Shown in pieces: positions 1-5,693 of a stretch of DNA of 5,693 bases (position 1 is its first letter; each line of letters opens with the position of its first letter). The translations under genes and the position numbers were made by a program. Source of the DNA: Pseudomonadota bacterium (GTDB taxonomy: Bacteria > Myxococcota > Polyangia > Polyangiales > Polyangiaceae); assembly GCA_023419055.1 (NCBI GenBank), contig JAEZYO010000870.1, positions 1 through 5,693 on the forward strand, in the 5' to 3' direction. A model generated the notes under the pieces. It was given only the letters and a program-made list of their open reading frames with translations. It had not been told where the DNA came from and made no database searches.

Positions 1-2241
1 GTACCAGAGCTCACCGAGCTCGTCGAGCGCCGCCTTCGGCTTGTCGGCGTAGAGCGCGACCGTGCGCGCGGCGGTCTCCGGCGAGCCGCCCAGGATGAGC
101 GCGAGCGCCGCGTCGTTCATCAAGACCTCGTTCTTCATCTGCTCGAAGAGCTGCGCCTCGACGGTCTTGTCGAAGCCGCCCTTCGCGATCGCGCGCGCCA
201 CCTGATGGCGCGTCTCGAGGGCCGACTCCGGCGTCATGAGCGACATGAGCGCCGGCGCGGTGCCCGGGACCGGGCGCTGGATCAGCGCCTCCAGCAGGCA
301 AGCGCGCCGGAACTGATCCGACTTCTCCTGACCCGAGTACTGCTGGATCTTCTTCGCGATCTCGAGGAAGTCCTCCTTCTCGGCGACCCAGGCGAGAGCG
401 GCGCACGCGGCCATGCGCGACTGTTCGTTGTTCCGCGGCTCCTCGACGTACGTCAGGAGCTGCTTGAAGCCCTTGTGGTCACGCCACTGGCTCATGCCTT
501 CGGCCGCGCCCACGCCGATGGCGCGGAGCGACATGCCGAGGATCGCGACGCCGCCCTGCATCAGGCCTTCCATCGTGACGTCGAGCTCCTTCGGACGCGC
601 GGTGAGCCCCTTCTCGAGCACGCCCCAGGAGCGAGCATCCTTGATCCAGCCGACGTAGCGCATCGCGCTCTGCGCGATCACCCACTCTTCCGGCATGGGC
701 GGCTGCTGGCCTTCCTTCGGGAGCTCGGCGTTCGGGTTCGCCCACTTGCGGAGCGCGTCGATGTCCTTGGTCGACTCCATCGCGGCGAGGGCGCGGAGGC
801 CGTTCGCGTGCGGCGAAGGCATCTCGTGGATCCAGAAGATCACCGCGTCTTCCGCCTGCTCGGCGATCTGGGCGCGCTTGTCCGGGTGCAGGATCGCAAG
901 GTCGGCGATCATGCGGGAGGCGATCACGCGCTCGTTGTCGTCGCGCTTCAGCGCCATCTCCCAGTCGGTCTGGTCGCTGTAGATCTTCAGCGGATCCATG
1001 CGCAGGCGCTTGGCCAACGTAGGGACCGCGCGCACGTCGCCGATCGCGGCGAGCGAGATGGCGGCGCGAGTCTGGAAGTGAATGTGCGGCTTGCTCTCGA
1101 TGTACTGGTAGAGAGCGTTCGCTCCACCCGGGTCGTTGAGCCCCTTCGTGGGGTCCGACACGTCGTGGATCATGTCGAAGATCTGCTTCTTGAAGTACCA
1201 GGCGCCCTTCTCGTCGTCGGTCGGCGCCGCGGCGAGCGCGACCACCAGGCCCTCGGTGCCGTTGCCGTCGCGCAGCGCCTCGAAGTACTTGGTGCGGCTC
1301 TCCTTGTCCGCGAGCTTCAGCGCCTCGACCAGCGGATCGCGCGCGCGGCTCTCCTGGATCTTGCCGAGACCCGGCGCGGCCTGACGCGCGACCTCGGCGT
1401 CCTTGTCCTGCACGAGCTTGATCAGCGTGTCGGTCCACTTCGGCTCGGCGTTGTCGGACATCACGGTCGCGACCAGCTGGCGCACCGCCGCGCTCTCGTC
1501 GCCGGCCATGCTCGCGATCTTCTCGAGCGGCACCAGCGCGACGATCTTGTTCGGGTCGAACGCGCTGCCGCCGCCGAGGCGCTGCACCTTCGACAGGTGG
1601 CCGAGGCGGTACAGGTTCATCACGTCGTCGAACGCGCGCGACTCACCGAGCACCACGAGCGCCCAGGCAATCTGGGGTTTCGAGCCGGGACCGGCGGTCT
1701 TCAGCGCGGCGAGCAGCGCGTCCTTCGCGCCCTCCGCCATGGGGCGGCCGTACTCGGCGAGGGCCTGGGCCGCCATGCCCTGGACGGGCTCCGACGGAGA
1801 CACGAGCGCCTTCGCCGCGAGCGGCACGCCCTCGGGATCCCGCGCCCAAGCGAGCTGCTTGAGGGCTTCCATACGAAGCTCGTCGCTGAGCTCGGTGGCC
1901 GCCCACTGGCGCCAGTCGGGCACCTGTTCGGCCTTCGGTTTGACGAAGATGTCCTTCTTCTTCGCTTCGGCCTGCTCGACCGTCAGGCGCTCCGCGTCCT
2001 TGGTCATGCCGAACGCAAGGAAGCCGCCGAGGCCGAGCGCCATCACCACGCCGATGGCGATCACCGCCGGACTGAAACGGCCGCGCTTGAAGTTGCCGTC
2101 GCCGGGATCGAAGCCACCACCAGCCGGTACGCCGGGGCTCGGAAAGCCCGGCACGTCATCGGGCGGAAACTTTGCCGCGTGAACGATCGGAGGCGGCGGG
2201 GCGGGCTGATGAGAAGTGATCGAGGCGTTCGGTTCGAACAT
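1..2241 (-). CDS. Membrane-anchored HEAT-repeat protein (C terminus outside window)
   Basis: The minus-strand frame stays open from the ATG at 2241 to the left edge: 747 codons with no stop, so the C terminus is missing. Residues 1-55 are Pro/Gly-rich (a run of four Pro at 15-18) and end in a basic KRGR patch at 52-55. Residues 57-79 form one hydrophobic helix. Basic residues before it suggest N-in topology, which places the rest in the periplasm. From about 110 onward the protein is a chain of ~30-residue amphipathic helix pairs with HEAT-like spacing, for example around 115-215 and 240-345, where Ala/Leu-rich helices alternate with Asp/Pro turns. HEAT arrays usually act as protein-binding scaffolds. 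No catalytic motif is visible. The start is supported by a GGGAGG ribosome-binding site 4 bases upstream. It is transcribed divergently from the protease-nadC-birA genes. The repeat class is fairly secure, but the partner and function are unknown. Confidence 0.85.
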   Translation of the reverse strand, partial: MFEPNASITSHQPAPPPPIVHAAKFPPDDVPGFPSPGVPAGGGFDPGDGNFKRGRFSPAVIAIGVVMALGLGGFLAFGMTKDAERLTVEQAEAKKKDIFVKPKAEQVPDWRQWAATELSDELRMEALKQLAWARDPEGVPLAAKALVSPSEPVQGMAAQALAEYGRPMAEGAKDALLAALKTAGPGSKPQIAWALVVLGESRAFDDVMNLYRLGHLSKVQRLGGGSAFDPNKIVALVPLEKIASMAGDESAAVRQLVATVMSDNAEPKWTDTLIKLVQDKDAEVARQAAPGLGKIQESRARDPLVEALKLADKESRTKYFEALRDGNGTEGLVVALAAAPTDDEKGAWYFKKQIFDMIHDVSDPTKGLNDPGGANALYQYIESKPHIHFQTRAAISLAAIGDVRAVPTLAKRLRMDPLKIYSDQTDWEMALKRDDNERVIASRMIADLAILHPDKRAQIAEQAEDAVIFWIHEMPSPHANGLRALAAMESTKDIDALRKWANPNAELPKEGQQPPMPEEWVIAQSAMRYVGWIKDARSWGVLEKGLTARPKELDVTMEGLMQGGVAILGMSLRAIGVGAAEGMSQWRDHKGFKQLLTYVEEPRNNEQSRMAACAALAWVAEKEDFLEIAKKIQQYSGQEKSDQFRRACLLEALIQRPVPGTAPALMSLMTPESALETRHQVARAIAKGGFDKTVEAQLFEQMKNEVLMNDAALALILGGSPETAARTVALYADKPKAALDELGELWY

Positions 2242-2492
2242 CTGTCCTCCCGGGGACAACGGGTCAGGCAGAGGCGGCCAGCGGATTGCCGCCCCTGATG
2301 AAGAGCCGGGCCGGACCTTAACCCAGTAGGCGAAAGGCGGGGAGTGTCTCGCTTCTACTAACGCTAGATTTTCAGGACGGGACACCGCGCGCGGGCCGAG
2401 CGGCCACCAGGACACCTCGTCCGTCGAAGTCAGAACATTACAAAGACAGCGAGATTGTCGCAGCGGACTGGCATCATCTAAGGTGCCGCCGC
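2242..2492. other. Divergent intergenic region, promoters not resolved
   Basis: These 251 bp separate two divergently transcribed genes, so promoters for both should lie here. Two stretches are clearly more AT-rich than the surroundings, at about 2350-2375 and 2428-2460, and are the likeliest promoter locations. I found no -35/-10 pair close enough to the sigma-70 consensus to call, no convincing terminator and no gene. Confidence 0.5.
2246..2252 (-). promoter_or_regulatory. Ribosome-binding site of the HEAT-repeat gene
   Basis: Read on the minus strand, GGGAGG lies 4 bases before the ATG at 2241. It is a strong Shine-Dalgarno match and fixes this start over later in-frame Met codons. Confidence 0.7.
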
Positions 2493-3200
2493 GTGAACGA
2501 CGCCGCTCGGCGACAGTCGCTCGTGAAAGTGCTCGCCGCCGCCCTGCTGACGACAGCGGTGGTGACGGCGCTCTCCTACCTCCTGCCCGAAAAGCACCAA
2601 GCGACGGGCGTGGGGCTCGCCTTCCTCTTCGCGACGTACGTGCTCGTGGTGCGAGGCGACCAGGGCGAGGCGGTCCGTCACCATGGCATCGCCTTCGGGG
2701 GCCTGCTCGAGCTCGAGCCCATCGATCCGAGGCGAGTGCTGCGCGACTTCGCGCGCGCGCTGGCGTGGGCCCTCGCGATCTCGCTGGTCGTGTTCCCTGC
2801 CTTCTGGGGCGGCTATCGACTCTGGCACTCGCCGGAGAGCGACTTCGAACCGCCTGCGCTGTTCCGCACCTTCGACTCCGCGCTCGGCGAGGTGATGATG
2901 ATCGCGCTCCCGGAGGAGGCCTTCTATCGCGGCTATCTCTTGACCGCCCTCGACGACGTCTGGCCGCCGACCCGTCGTCTGCTCGGCGCGCCGGTCGGGC
3001 TCGGGCTGGTCGTCTCGAGCGCCATCTTCGCGCTCGGTCATCTGCTCACCGAGTTCAACCCGAGCAGGTTGGCCGTCTTCTTCCCTGCCTTGGTGTTCGG
3101 GTGGCTCCGCGCGCGCACGGGCGGGATCGGCGCGGCGGTCCTGTTCCACGCGTTCTGTAACCTCTTTGCCTCGTATCTCGCGCGAGGCTACGGTTTTTGA
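2493..3200 (+). CDS. CPBP/Rce1-like glutamic intramembrane endopeptidase, candidate myxosortase
   Basis: This 235-residue polytopic membrane protein has the three CPBP (Rce1/CAAX protease type II) active-site motifs: EEAFYR at 141-146 (catalytic Glu141/Glu142 and Arg146), FALGH ending at His183, and HAFCN at 219-223 (His219, Asn223). Hydrophobic segments lie at about 13-31, 39-53, 87-105, 130-140, 168-183, 193-205 and 212-229. The core around 183-223 (GHLLTEFNPSRLAVFFPALV, then GWLRARTG and the HAFCN motif) resembles from memory the myxosortases (MrtX/MrtC/MrtP), which are proposed to cleave MYXO-CTERM sorting signals in myxobacteria. MrtC is my best guess, and a generic CPBP protease remains possible. 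The start is GTG 2493 with AAGG nine bases upstream. Its TGA at 3198-3200 overlaps the nadC ribosome-binding site, which implies one operon. The family is near certain, while the sorting role is inferred. Confidence 0.9.
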   Translation: MNDAARRQSLVKVLAAALLTTAVVTALSYLLPEKHQATGVGLAFLFATYVLVVRGDQGEAVRHHGIAFGGLLELEPIDPRRVLRDFARALAWALAISLVVFPAFWGGYRLWHSPESDFEPPALFRTFDSALGEVMMIALPEEAFYRGYLLTALDDVWPPTRRLLGAPVGLGLVVSSAIFALGHLLTEFNPSRLAVFFPALVFGWLRARTGGIGAAVLFHAFCNLFASYLARGYGF

Positions 3201-3205
3201 GGAGA
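3199..3205 (+). promoter_or_regulatory. nadC ribosome-binding site overlapping the upstream stop codon
   Basis: GAGGAGA begins inside the TGA (3198-3200) of the protease gene and sits 3-6 bases before the ATG at 3209. Ribosomes ending on the protease gene would land on this site, which suggests translational coupling. It also argues against the in-frame TTG at 3197 as the nadC start, because that codon overlaps the site itself. Confidence 0.65.
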
Positions 3206-3208
3206 GTG

Positions 3209-4051
3209 ATGGTAGGTCCCCTACTGGCTGAGCTCGTACGCGTCGCACTCGCGGAAGATGTTTCCGGCGGAGATCTCACGACCCAAGCGCTGGTCGCGCC
3301 GGGTTCACGAGCCATCGGGCGCGCCGTAGCGAAGAGCGCGATCGTCGCGTGCGGGGCCGAGGTCTTCGCGCGCGTGTTCTACGAGATCGATCCGGGGGTG
3401 CGAGTCGAGCGCAAGGTCGACGACGGCGCCGAGGTCGAGCCCGGAACCGTGCTCTGGGAGGTCGAGGGCTCGACTCGCTCCATCTTGATCGGCGAGCGCA
3501 CCGCGCTCAACTTCGCGCAGCGCATGAGCGGGGTGGCCACGCTCACGCGCCGCTTCGTCGAGGCGGTGCCGAAGGGCTTCGCGCTGCGGATCACCGACAC
3601 CCGCAAGACCACCCCCGGCCTGCGCTCGCTCGAGCGCTATGCCGTGCGGACGGGCGGGGGCTCGAACCACCGCAACGACCTCGGCTCCGCCGTCCTGATC
3701 AAGGACAACCACATCGAGGCCGCGGGCGGCATCACGGCGGCGCTCGAGAGCGCCAAGCGCTTCGCCCCGCACACCGCGCGCATCGAGATCGAGGTCGAAT
3801 CGCTCGACGCGCTCGACGAGGCGCTCCGGGGCGGTGCTGACATCGTCATGCTCGACAACTTCGCGCCCGACGCGCTCGCGGAGGCGGTGAAGCGCACGCG
3901 CGGCAAGGCGCTGTGCGAGGTCTCCGGCGGCTTGACGCTCGATCGGATTTCGGAGCTTGCGCGCGCCGGGGTCGACGTGGTGAGCGTGGGCGCCCTCACC
4001 CATTCGGCGCCCGCGGCCGACATCTCCCTCGACATCGAGCGGCTGTCGTGA
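3209..4051 (+). CDS. nadC: Nicotinate-nucleotide pyrophosphorylase (quinolinate phosphoribosyltransferase)
   Basis: NadC converts quinolinate and PRPP to nicotinate mononucleotide, CO2 and pyrophosphate, in cytoplasmic de novo NAD synthesis. The 280-residue protein has the normal family length and all hallmark motifs: ED-SGGDLTT at 16-25, ERTALNFAQRMSG at 96-108, TDTRKTTPGLR at 129-139 (substrate-binding Arg/Lys), GGGSNHR at 149-155, IKDNHI at 164-169, IEVE at 194-197, MLDN at 214-217, EVSGG at 237-241 and a C-terminal VSVGALTHS. Residues 1-~110 form the alpha/beta-sandwich domain and the rest the barrel. I chose ATG 3209 because GAGGAGA precedes it. TTG 3197 or GTG 3206 are in-frame alternatives and would add only 4 or 1 residues. 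It lies 8 bases after the protease gene and overlaps birA by 4 bases. No nadA or nadB is in the window. Confidence 0.97.
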   Translation: MVGPLLAELVRVALAEDVSGGDLTTQALVAPGSRAIGRAVAKSAIVACGAEVFARVFYEIDPGVRVERKVDDGAEVEPGTVLWEVEGSTRSILIGERTALNFAQRMSGVATLTRRFVEAVPKGFALRITDTRKTTPGLRSLERYAVRTGGGSNHRNDLGSAVLIKDNHIEAAGGITAALESAKRFAPHTARIEIEVESLDALDEALRGGADIVMLDNFAPDALAEAVKRTRGKALCEVSGGLTLDRISELARAGVDVVSVGALTHSAPAADISLDIERLS

Positions 4052-4851
4052 GCTCGTCGTTCGACGTCGTCGGCTTCCACGATCTCCGGACGGCGCGCCG
4101 AGTCGCCCTGGGTTCCGCGATCTGGGCGTTCCAGAGCACGGCCTCGACGAACGACCTGGCGCTCGCGGCCGCGAGGGCGGGAGAGCCGCACGGACTCGTC
4201 ATCGTCGCGGACGCCCAGACCGAAGGTCGCGGACGCCAGGGTCGCGCCTGGCACTCTCCGCCCGGGGAAAACCTGCTGGTTTCAATCCTGCTGCGGCCCG
4301 AGCTGCCGCTCGCCGACGCGCCTCTGCTCGCGCTCGCGGTCGGGCTCGCGCTCCGCTCCGCCGTGGTGGGCTTCATTGGTGAGCGCTCGGACCTCGGCAT
4401 CAAGTGGCCGAACGATCTGCTCTGCGGCGGGAAGAAGCTCGCCGGCGTCCTGATCGAAACACAGGTACAAGGTAGCGAGCTCCTCGGTGTCGTGATCGGA
4501 GTAGGTCTCAACCTGGGAACACGCGTGTTCCCACCGGAGATCGCGGCTACCGCCACGTCGCTGTCGCTGCTCGGCGCGGAGTCCGTGTCGCGCGAAGTGA
4601 TGTTGGTGTCGGTCCTCGCGGAGGTCGAGCGCGCCGTCCGGACGCTCCAGACGGGCGGACGCGCAGCGCTCGTTCCGGAGCTCGTCCGACACGACGTGCT
4701 GCGTGGTCGGCGCGTCCAAGTCGAGGGTGTCGCCGGCCGCGCCGAGGGCATCGACGTGAACGGACGACTCTTGGTGCGGGACTCGCTCGGTCGCCAGCAT
4801 GCGCTCGTGTCGGGACACGTCATCGTCGAGGGTGACGAATCCGACGAGTGA
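4048..4851 (+). CDS. birA: Biotin--[acetyl-CoA-carboxylase] ligase (class I, no DNA-binding domain)
   Basis: This enzyme activates biotin with ATP to biotinyl-5'-AMP and transfers it to the lysine of biotin carboxyl carrier proteins, as in acetyl-CoA carboxylase. The 267-residue protein shows STN at 33-35, the biotin/AMP loop GRGRQGRAW at 60-68, KWPNDL at 119-124 (catalytic Lys119), KLAGVLIE at 130-137 and GVGLNLG at 151-157. A small SH3-like C-terminal domain follows at about 220-267. It lacks the N-terminal helix-turn-helix of E. coli BirA, so it should be a pure ligase and not the biotin repressor. The start is GTG 4048, overlapping the nadC stop in GTGA. No good ribosome-binding site precedes it, which fits translational coupling. 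The frame stays open upstream inside nadC (to about 3913), but that extension is Arg-rich shadow sequence. In many bacteria coaX follows birA, and it does not here. Confidence 0.95.
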   Translation: MSSSFDVVGFHDLRTARRVALGSAIWAFQSTASTNDLALAAARAGEPHGLVIVADAQTEGRGRQGRAWHSPPGENLLVSILLRPELPLADAPLLALAVGLALRSAVVGFIGERSDLGIKWPNDLLCGGKKLAGVLIETQVQGSELLGVVIGVGLNLGTRVFPPEIAATATSLSLLGAESVSREVMLVSVLAEVERAVRTLQTGGRAALVPELVRHDVLRGRRVQVEGVAGRAEGIDVNGRLLVRDSLGRQHALVSGHVIVEGDESDE

Positions 4852-5103
4852 ACGGCGCTCGGCGCGCGCGGCGCACGACCGCCACGGCTCTCCTCATCGG
4901 CTCTCCGATAAGGATGCGCCGAGCCCGTCGCGCCTCGCCCCACCGGCGCAAAACGCGCCGAAGGCCCGACAGCGACGTGACGCCGACGCCGGAGGCGAGG
5001 AGTCTTGGCGCCTTTGATGCTGACCGGCGTTTCTGGATTGCAAAAGCGAGCGCGCGGGAGCAGTGTGCGCCCCGAGCGACAACCCGGCGGACCGTGTCTC
5101 AAA
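4852..5103. other. Gene-poor stretch with GC hairpins
   Basis: I see no convincing gene between birA and the terminator-like element. Two perfect short hairpins stand out. One at 4896-4909 has a 5-bp stem (ATCGG/CCGAT, loop CTCT). The other at 4944-4960 has a 6-bp all-GC stem (CGGCGC/GCGCCG, loop AAAAC). Neither is followed by a T-run. An 86-codon frame starting with GTG 4848 crosses the region but is Arg-rich and unlike a real protein. The stretch could be a long 3' untranslated region of the protease-nadC-birA transcript, or could hold a small RNA. Confidence 0.4.
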
Positions 5104-5131
5104 GGTAGCGGAAACCGCCCTTCTTTTTTTT
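5104..5131 (+). terminator. Probable intrinsic terminator
   Basis: GCGG at 5108-5111 pairs with CCGC at 5115-5118 around an AAA loop. Beyond a TA bulge (5106-5107), GG at 5104-5105 can pair with CC at 5119-5120. Directly after the stem comes TTC and then eight T residues (5121-5131). The stem is short, but the T-tract is striking in such GC-rich DNA. It would end plus-strand transcription about 250 bases after birA and insulate the downstream gene. Confidence 0.5.
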
Positions 5132-5133
5132 GA

Positions 5134-5153
5134 GTTTGCAGTTCCCTGCAAGC
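5134..5153 (+). repeat. Inverted repeat / stem-loop upstream of the PHAX-domain gene
   Basis: TTGCAG (5136-5141) and CTGCAA (5146-5151) are perfect inverted arms around TTCC. In RNA the stem extends to 8 bp through a U-G wobble (5135/5152) and a G-C pair (5134/5153). No T-tract follows on the plus strand, so it is not a second terminator for that direction. It lies 55 bases before the ATG at 5209. It could be an operator palindrome or a 5' untranslated stem-loop, and the sequence does not decide between them. Confidence 0.45.
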
Positions 5154-5194
5154 CGAGGCAAGAATCACTAAGTCCACGAGCGGGGGGCGTGGCT

Positions 5195-5199
5195 GGAGG
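5195..5199 (+). promoter_or_regulatory. Ribosome-binding site of the PHAX-domain gene
   Basis: GGAGG sits nine bases before ATG 5209 and supports that start. No clear promoter was found. The best -10-like hexamer, AAGAAT at 5160-5165, lacks a good -35 partner. Confidence 0.65.
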
Positions 5200-5208
5200 C
5201 CTACACAA

Positions 5209-5693
5209 ATGGCGACCGAAGATACGGTGAACACCATCGCAAAGGCGCTGGGTGAGGTGGACGAGCAGCCGATGACGCAGATCACTGGAGTGGTCAAAGC
5301 GCTCGGCGAAGAAGCCTCTCTCTCGTTGTTGGAAGAGACCAAGCGCATCGAGGCGGGCGGCGGGATGATGTTGCCGGACAACAGCCGCAAGCGAACACCC
5401 GGCGGGGTGTTCTTTTTCCTCGCGCGTCAGAAGCTCTCGCACGAGGACAAAGTGAACATCTTCCGACCGGTGAAGCCGCCCAAGCCGGCTCAGCCGGTGG
5501 TCGAGGCAGCGCGGCTGCCGCGCAGGCGCGTGATCGACGTGGCGCCCGCCAGAGAGGTGCCCCTGCGACCGCGCGGCGGCTTCATTCCGCCGGGGCTGCC
5601 GCTCGCGGCCAAGCGCGTTCGCGCTCGAGAGACGATCCAGAACGCTGTCGCGGCGCTGCCTCCCGACGATCAGGTGAACCTGTTGCTCGAGGT
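5209..5693 (+). CDS. PHAX-type RNA-binding domain protein (C terminus outside window)
   Basis: The frame is open from ATG 5209 to the right edge (161 complete codons). Residues about 8-86 match the RNA-binding domain of PHAX, the phosphorylated adaptor for RNA export (Pfam family PHAX_RNA-bd). An N-terminal helix IAKALGE (10-16) is followed by a second helix VVKALGEEASLSLLEETKRI (28-47). Then come the signature GGGMMLPD (50-57), SRKRTPGGVFFFLAR (59-73) and a closing helix ending in NIF (83-85). In eukaryotic PHAX this small helical domain binds RNA such as snRNA. A linker rich in Pro, Lys and Arg follows (86-~137), with PVKPPKPAQP at 87-96, then a probable helix at about 138-161. Basic residues in the linker would suit nucleic-acid contact. 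The gene has its own ribosome-binding site and lies after a terminator-like element, so it is probably a separate unit. The domain match is from memory of the family motif, and the cellular role in a bacterium is unknown. Confidence 0.85.
   Translation, partial: MATEDTVNTIAKALGEVDEQPMTQITGVVKALGEEASLSLLEETKRIEAGGGMMLPDNSRKRTPGGVFFFLARQKLSHEDKVNIFRPVKPPKPAQPVVEAARLPRRRVIDVAPAREVPLRPRGGFIPPGLPLAAKRVRARETIQNAVAALPPDDQVNLLLE

Noticed and set aside
205..2298. A 697-codon plus-strand open frame antisense to the HEAT-repeat gene
   Set aside because: It is codon-aligned with the minus-strand gene, so it stays open only because the sense codons TTA, CTA and TCA are very rare at this GC level. Its product is Arg/His/Leu-rich with no recognisable domain, while the opposite strand gives a clean membrane helix and HEAT repeats with a good ribosome-binding site.
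2445..2459. Short inverted repeat GACA...TGTC upstream of the protease gene
   Set aside because: Only four base pairs with a 7-base spacer, which is expected by chance and too weak to call an operator.
2478..3248. A 256-codon minus-strand frame opposite the intramembrane protease
   Set aside because: The composition is charged and repetitive with no motif, while the plus strand carries an intact CPBP protease with every active-site residue.
4848..5108. An 86-codon plus-strand frame starting at a GTGA overlap with the birA stop
   Set aside because: The GTGA overlap mimics the nadC/birA junction, but the product is dominated by Arg with no domain or membrane pattern, no ribosome-binding site supports it, and it ends inside the terminator-like element. 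Conservation in relatives would be needed to revive it.
3996..5390. A 464-codon minus-strand frame across birA, the intergenic stretch and the PHAX-domain gene
   Set aside because: It lies antisense to two well-supported genes, is rich in Arg, Ser and Pro and shows no domain. It is a GC-driven shadow.
1..5693. CRISPR array, insertion sequence, tRNA or rRNA genes
   Set aside because: I saw no spaced direct repeats, no transposase motifs or terminal inverted repeats, and no tRNA or rRNA-like sequence on either strand by eye.

Overview
The window is GC-rich DNA (by eye well above 60% GC, with codon third positions almost all G or C). It carries five protein-coding genes, two of them cut by the window edges. 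The gene content fits a myxobacterium (Myxococcota, possibly Polyangia). The clues are a large membrane-anchored HEAT-repeat protein, an Rce1-like glutamic intramembrane protease resembling the myxosortases, and a nadC-birA pair. The lineage is an inference from style and gene content, because no rRNA or other phylogenetic marker is present.

Layout. From 2241 back to the left edge, on the minus strand, lies a long HEAT-repeat protein with a proline-rich cytoplasmic tail and one membrane anchor. Its C terminus is outside the window. A 251-bp divergent intergenic region (2242-2492) separates it from a tight plus-strand gene set: a CPBP-family intramembrane protease (2493-3200), nadC (3209-4051) and a birA-type biotin-protein ligase (4048-4851). 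The protease stop codon overlaps the nadC ribosome-binding site, and nadC and birA overlap in a GTGA. The three are therefore very probably co-transcribed and translationally coupled. nadC makes the NAD precursor nicotinate mononucleotide, birA attaches biotin to carboxylases, and the protease is likely to process membrane or surface-sorted proteins. The only visible link between them is their operon.

From 4852 to 5208 there is no convincing gene. This stretch holds several short GC hairpins, a probable intrinsic terminator (5104-5131) and an inverted repeat (5134-5153). A new gene then begins at 5209 and runs off the right edge. Its first ~87 residues match the RNA-binding domain of PHAX, the eukaryotic phosphorylated adaptor for RNA export, including the Gly-Gly...Arg-Arg/Lys-Arg-Thr-Pro-Gly-Gly-Val-Phe signature. 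A PHAX-type RNA-binding protein in a bacterium is the most interesting item here, and its role is unknown from this sequence.
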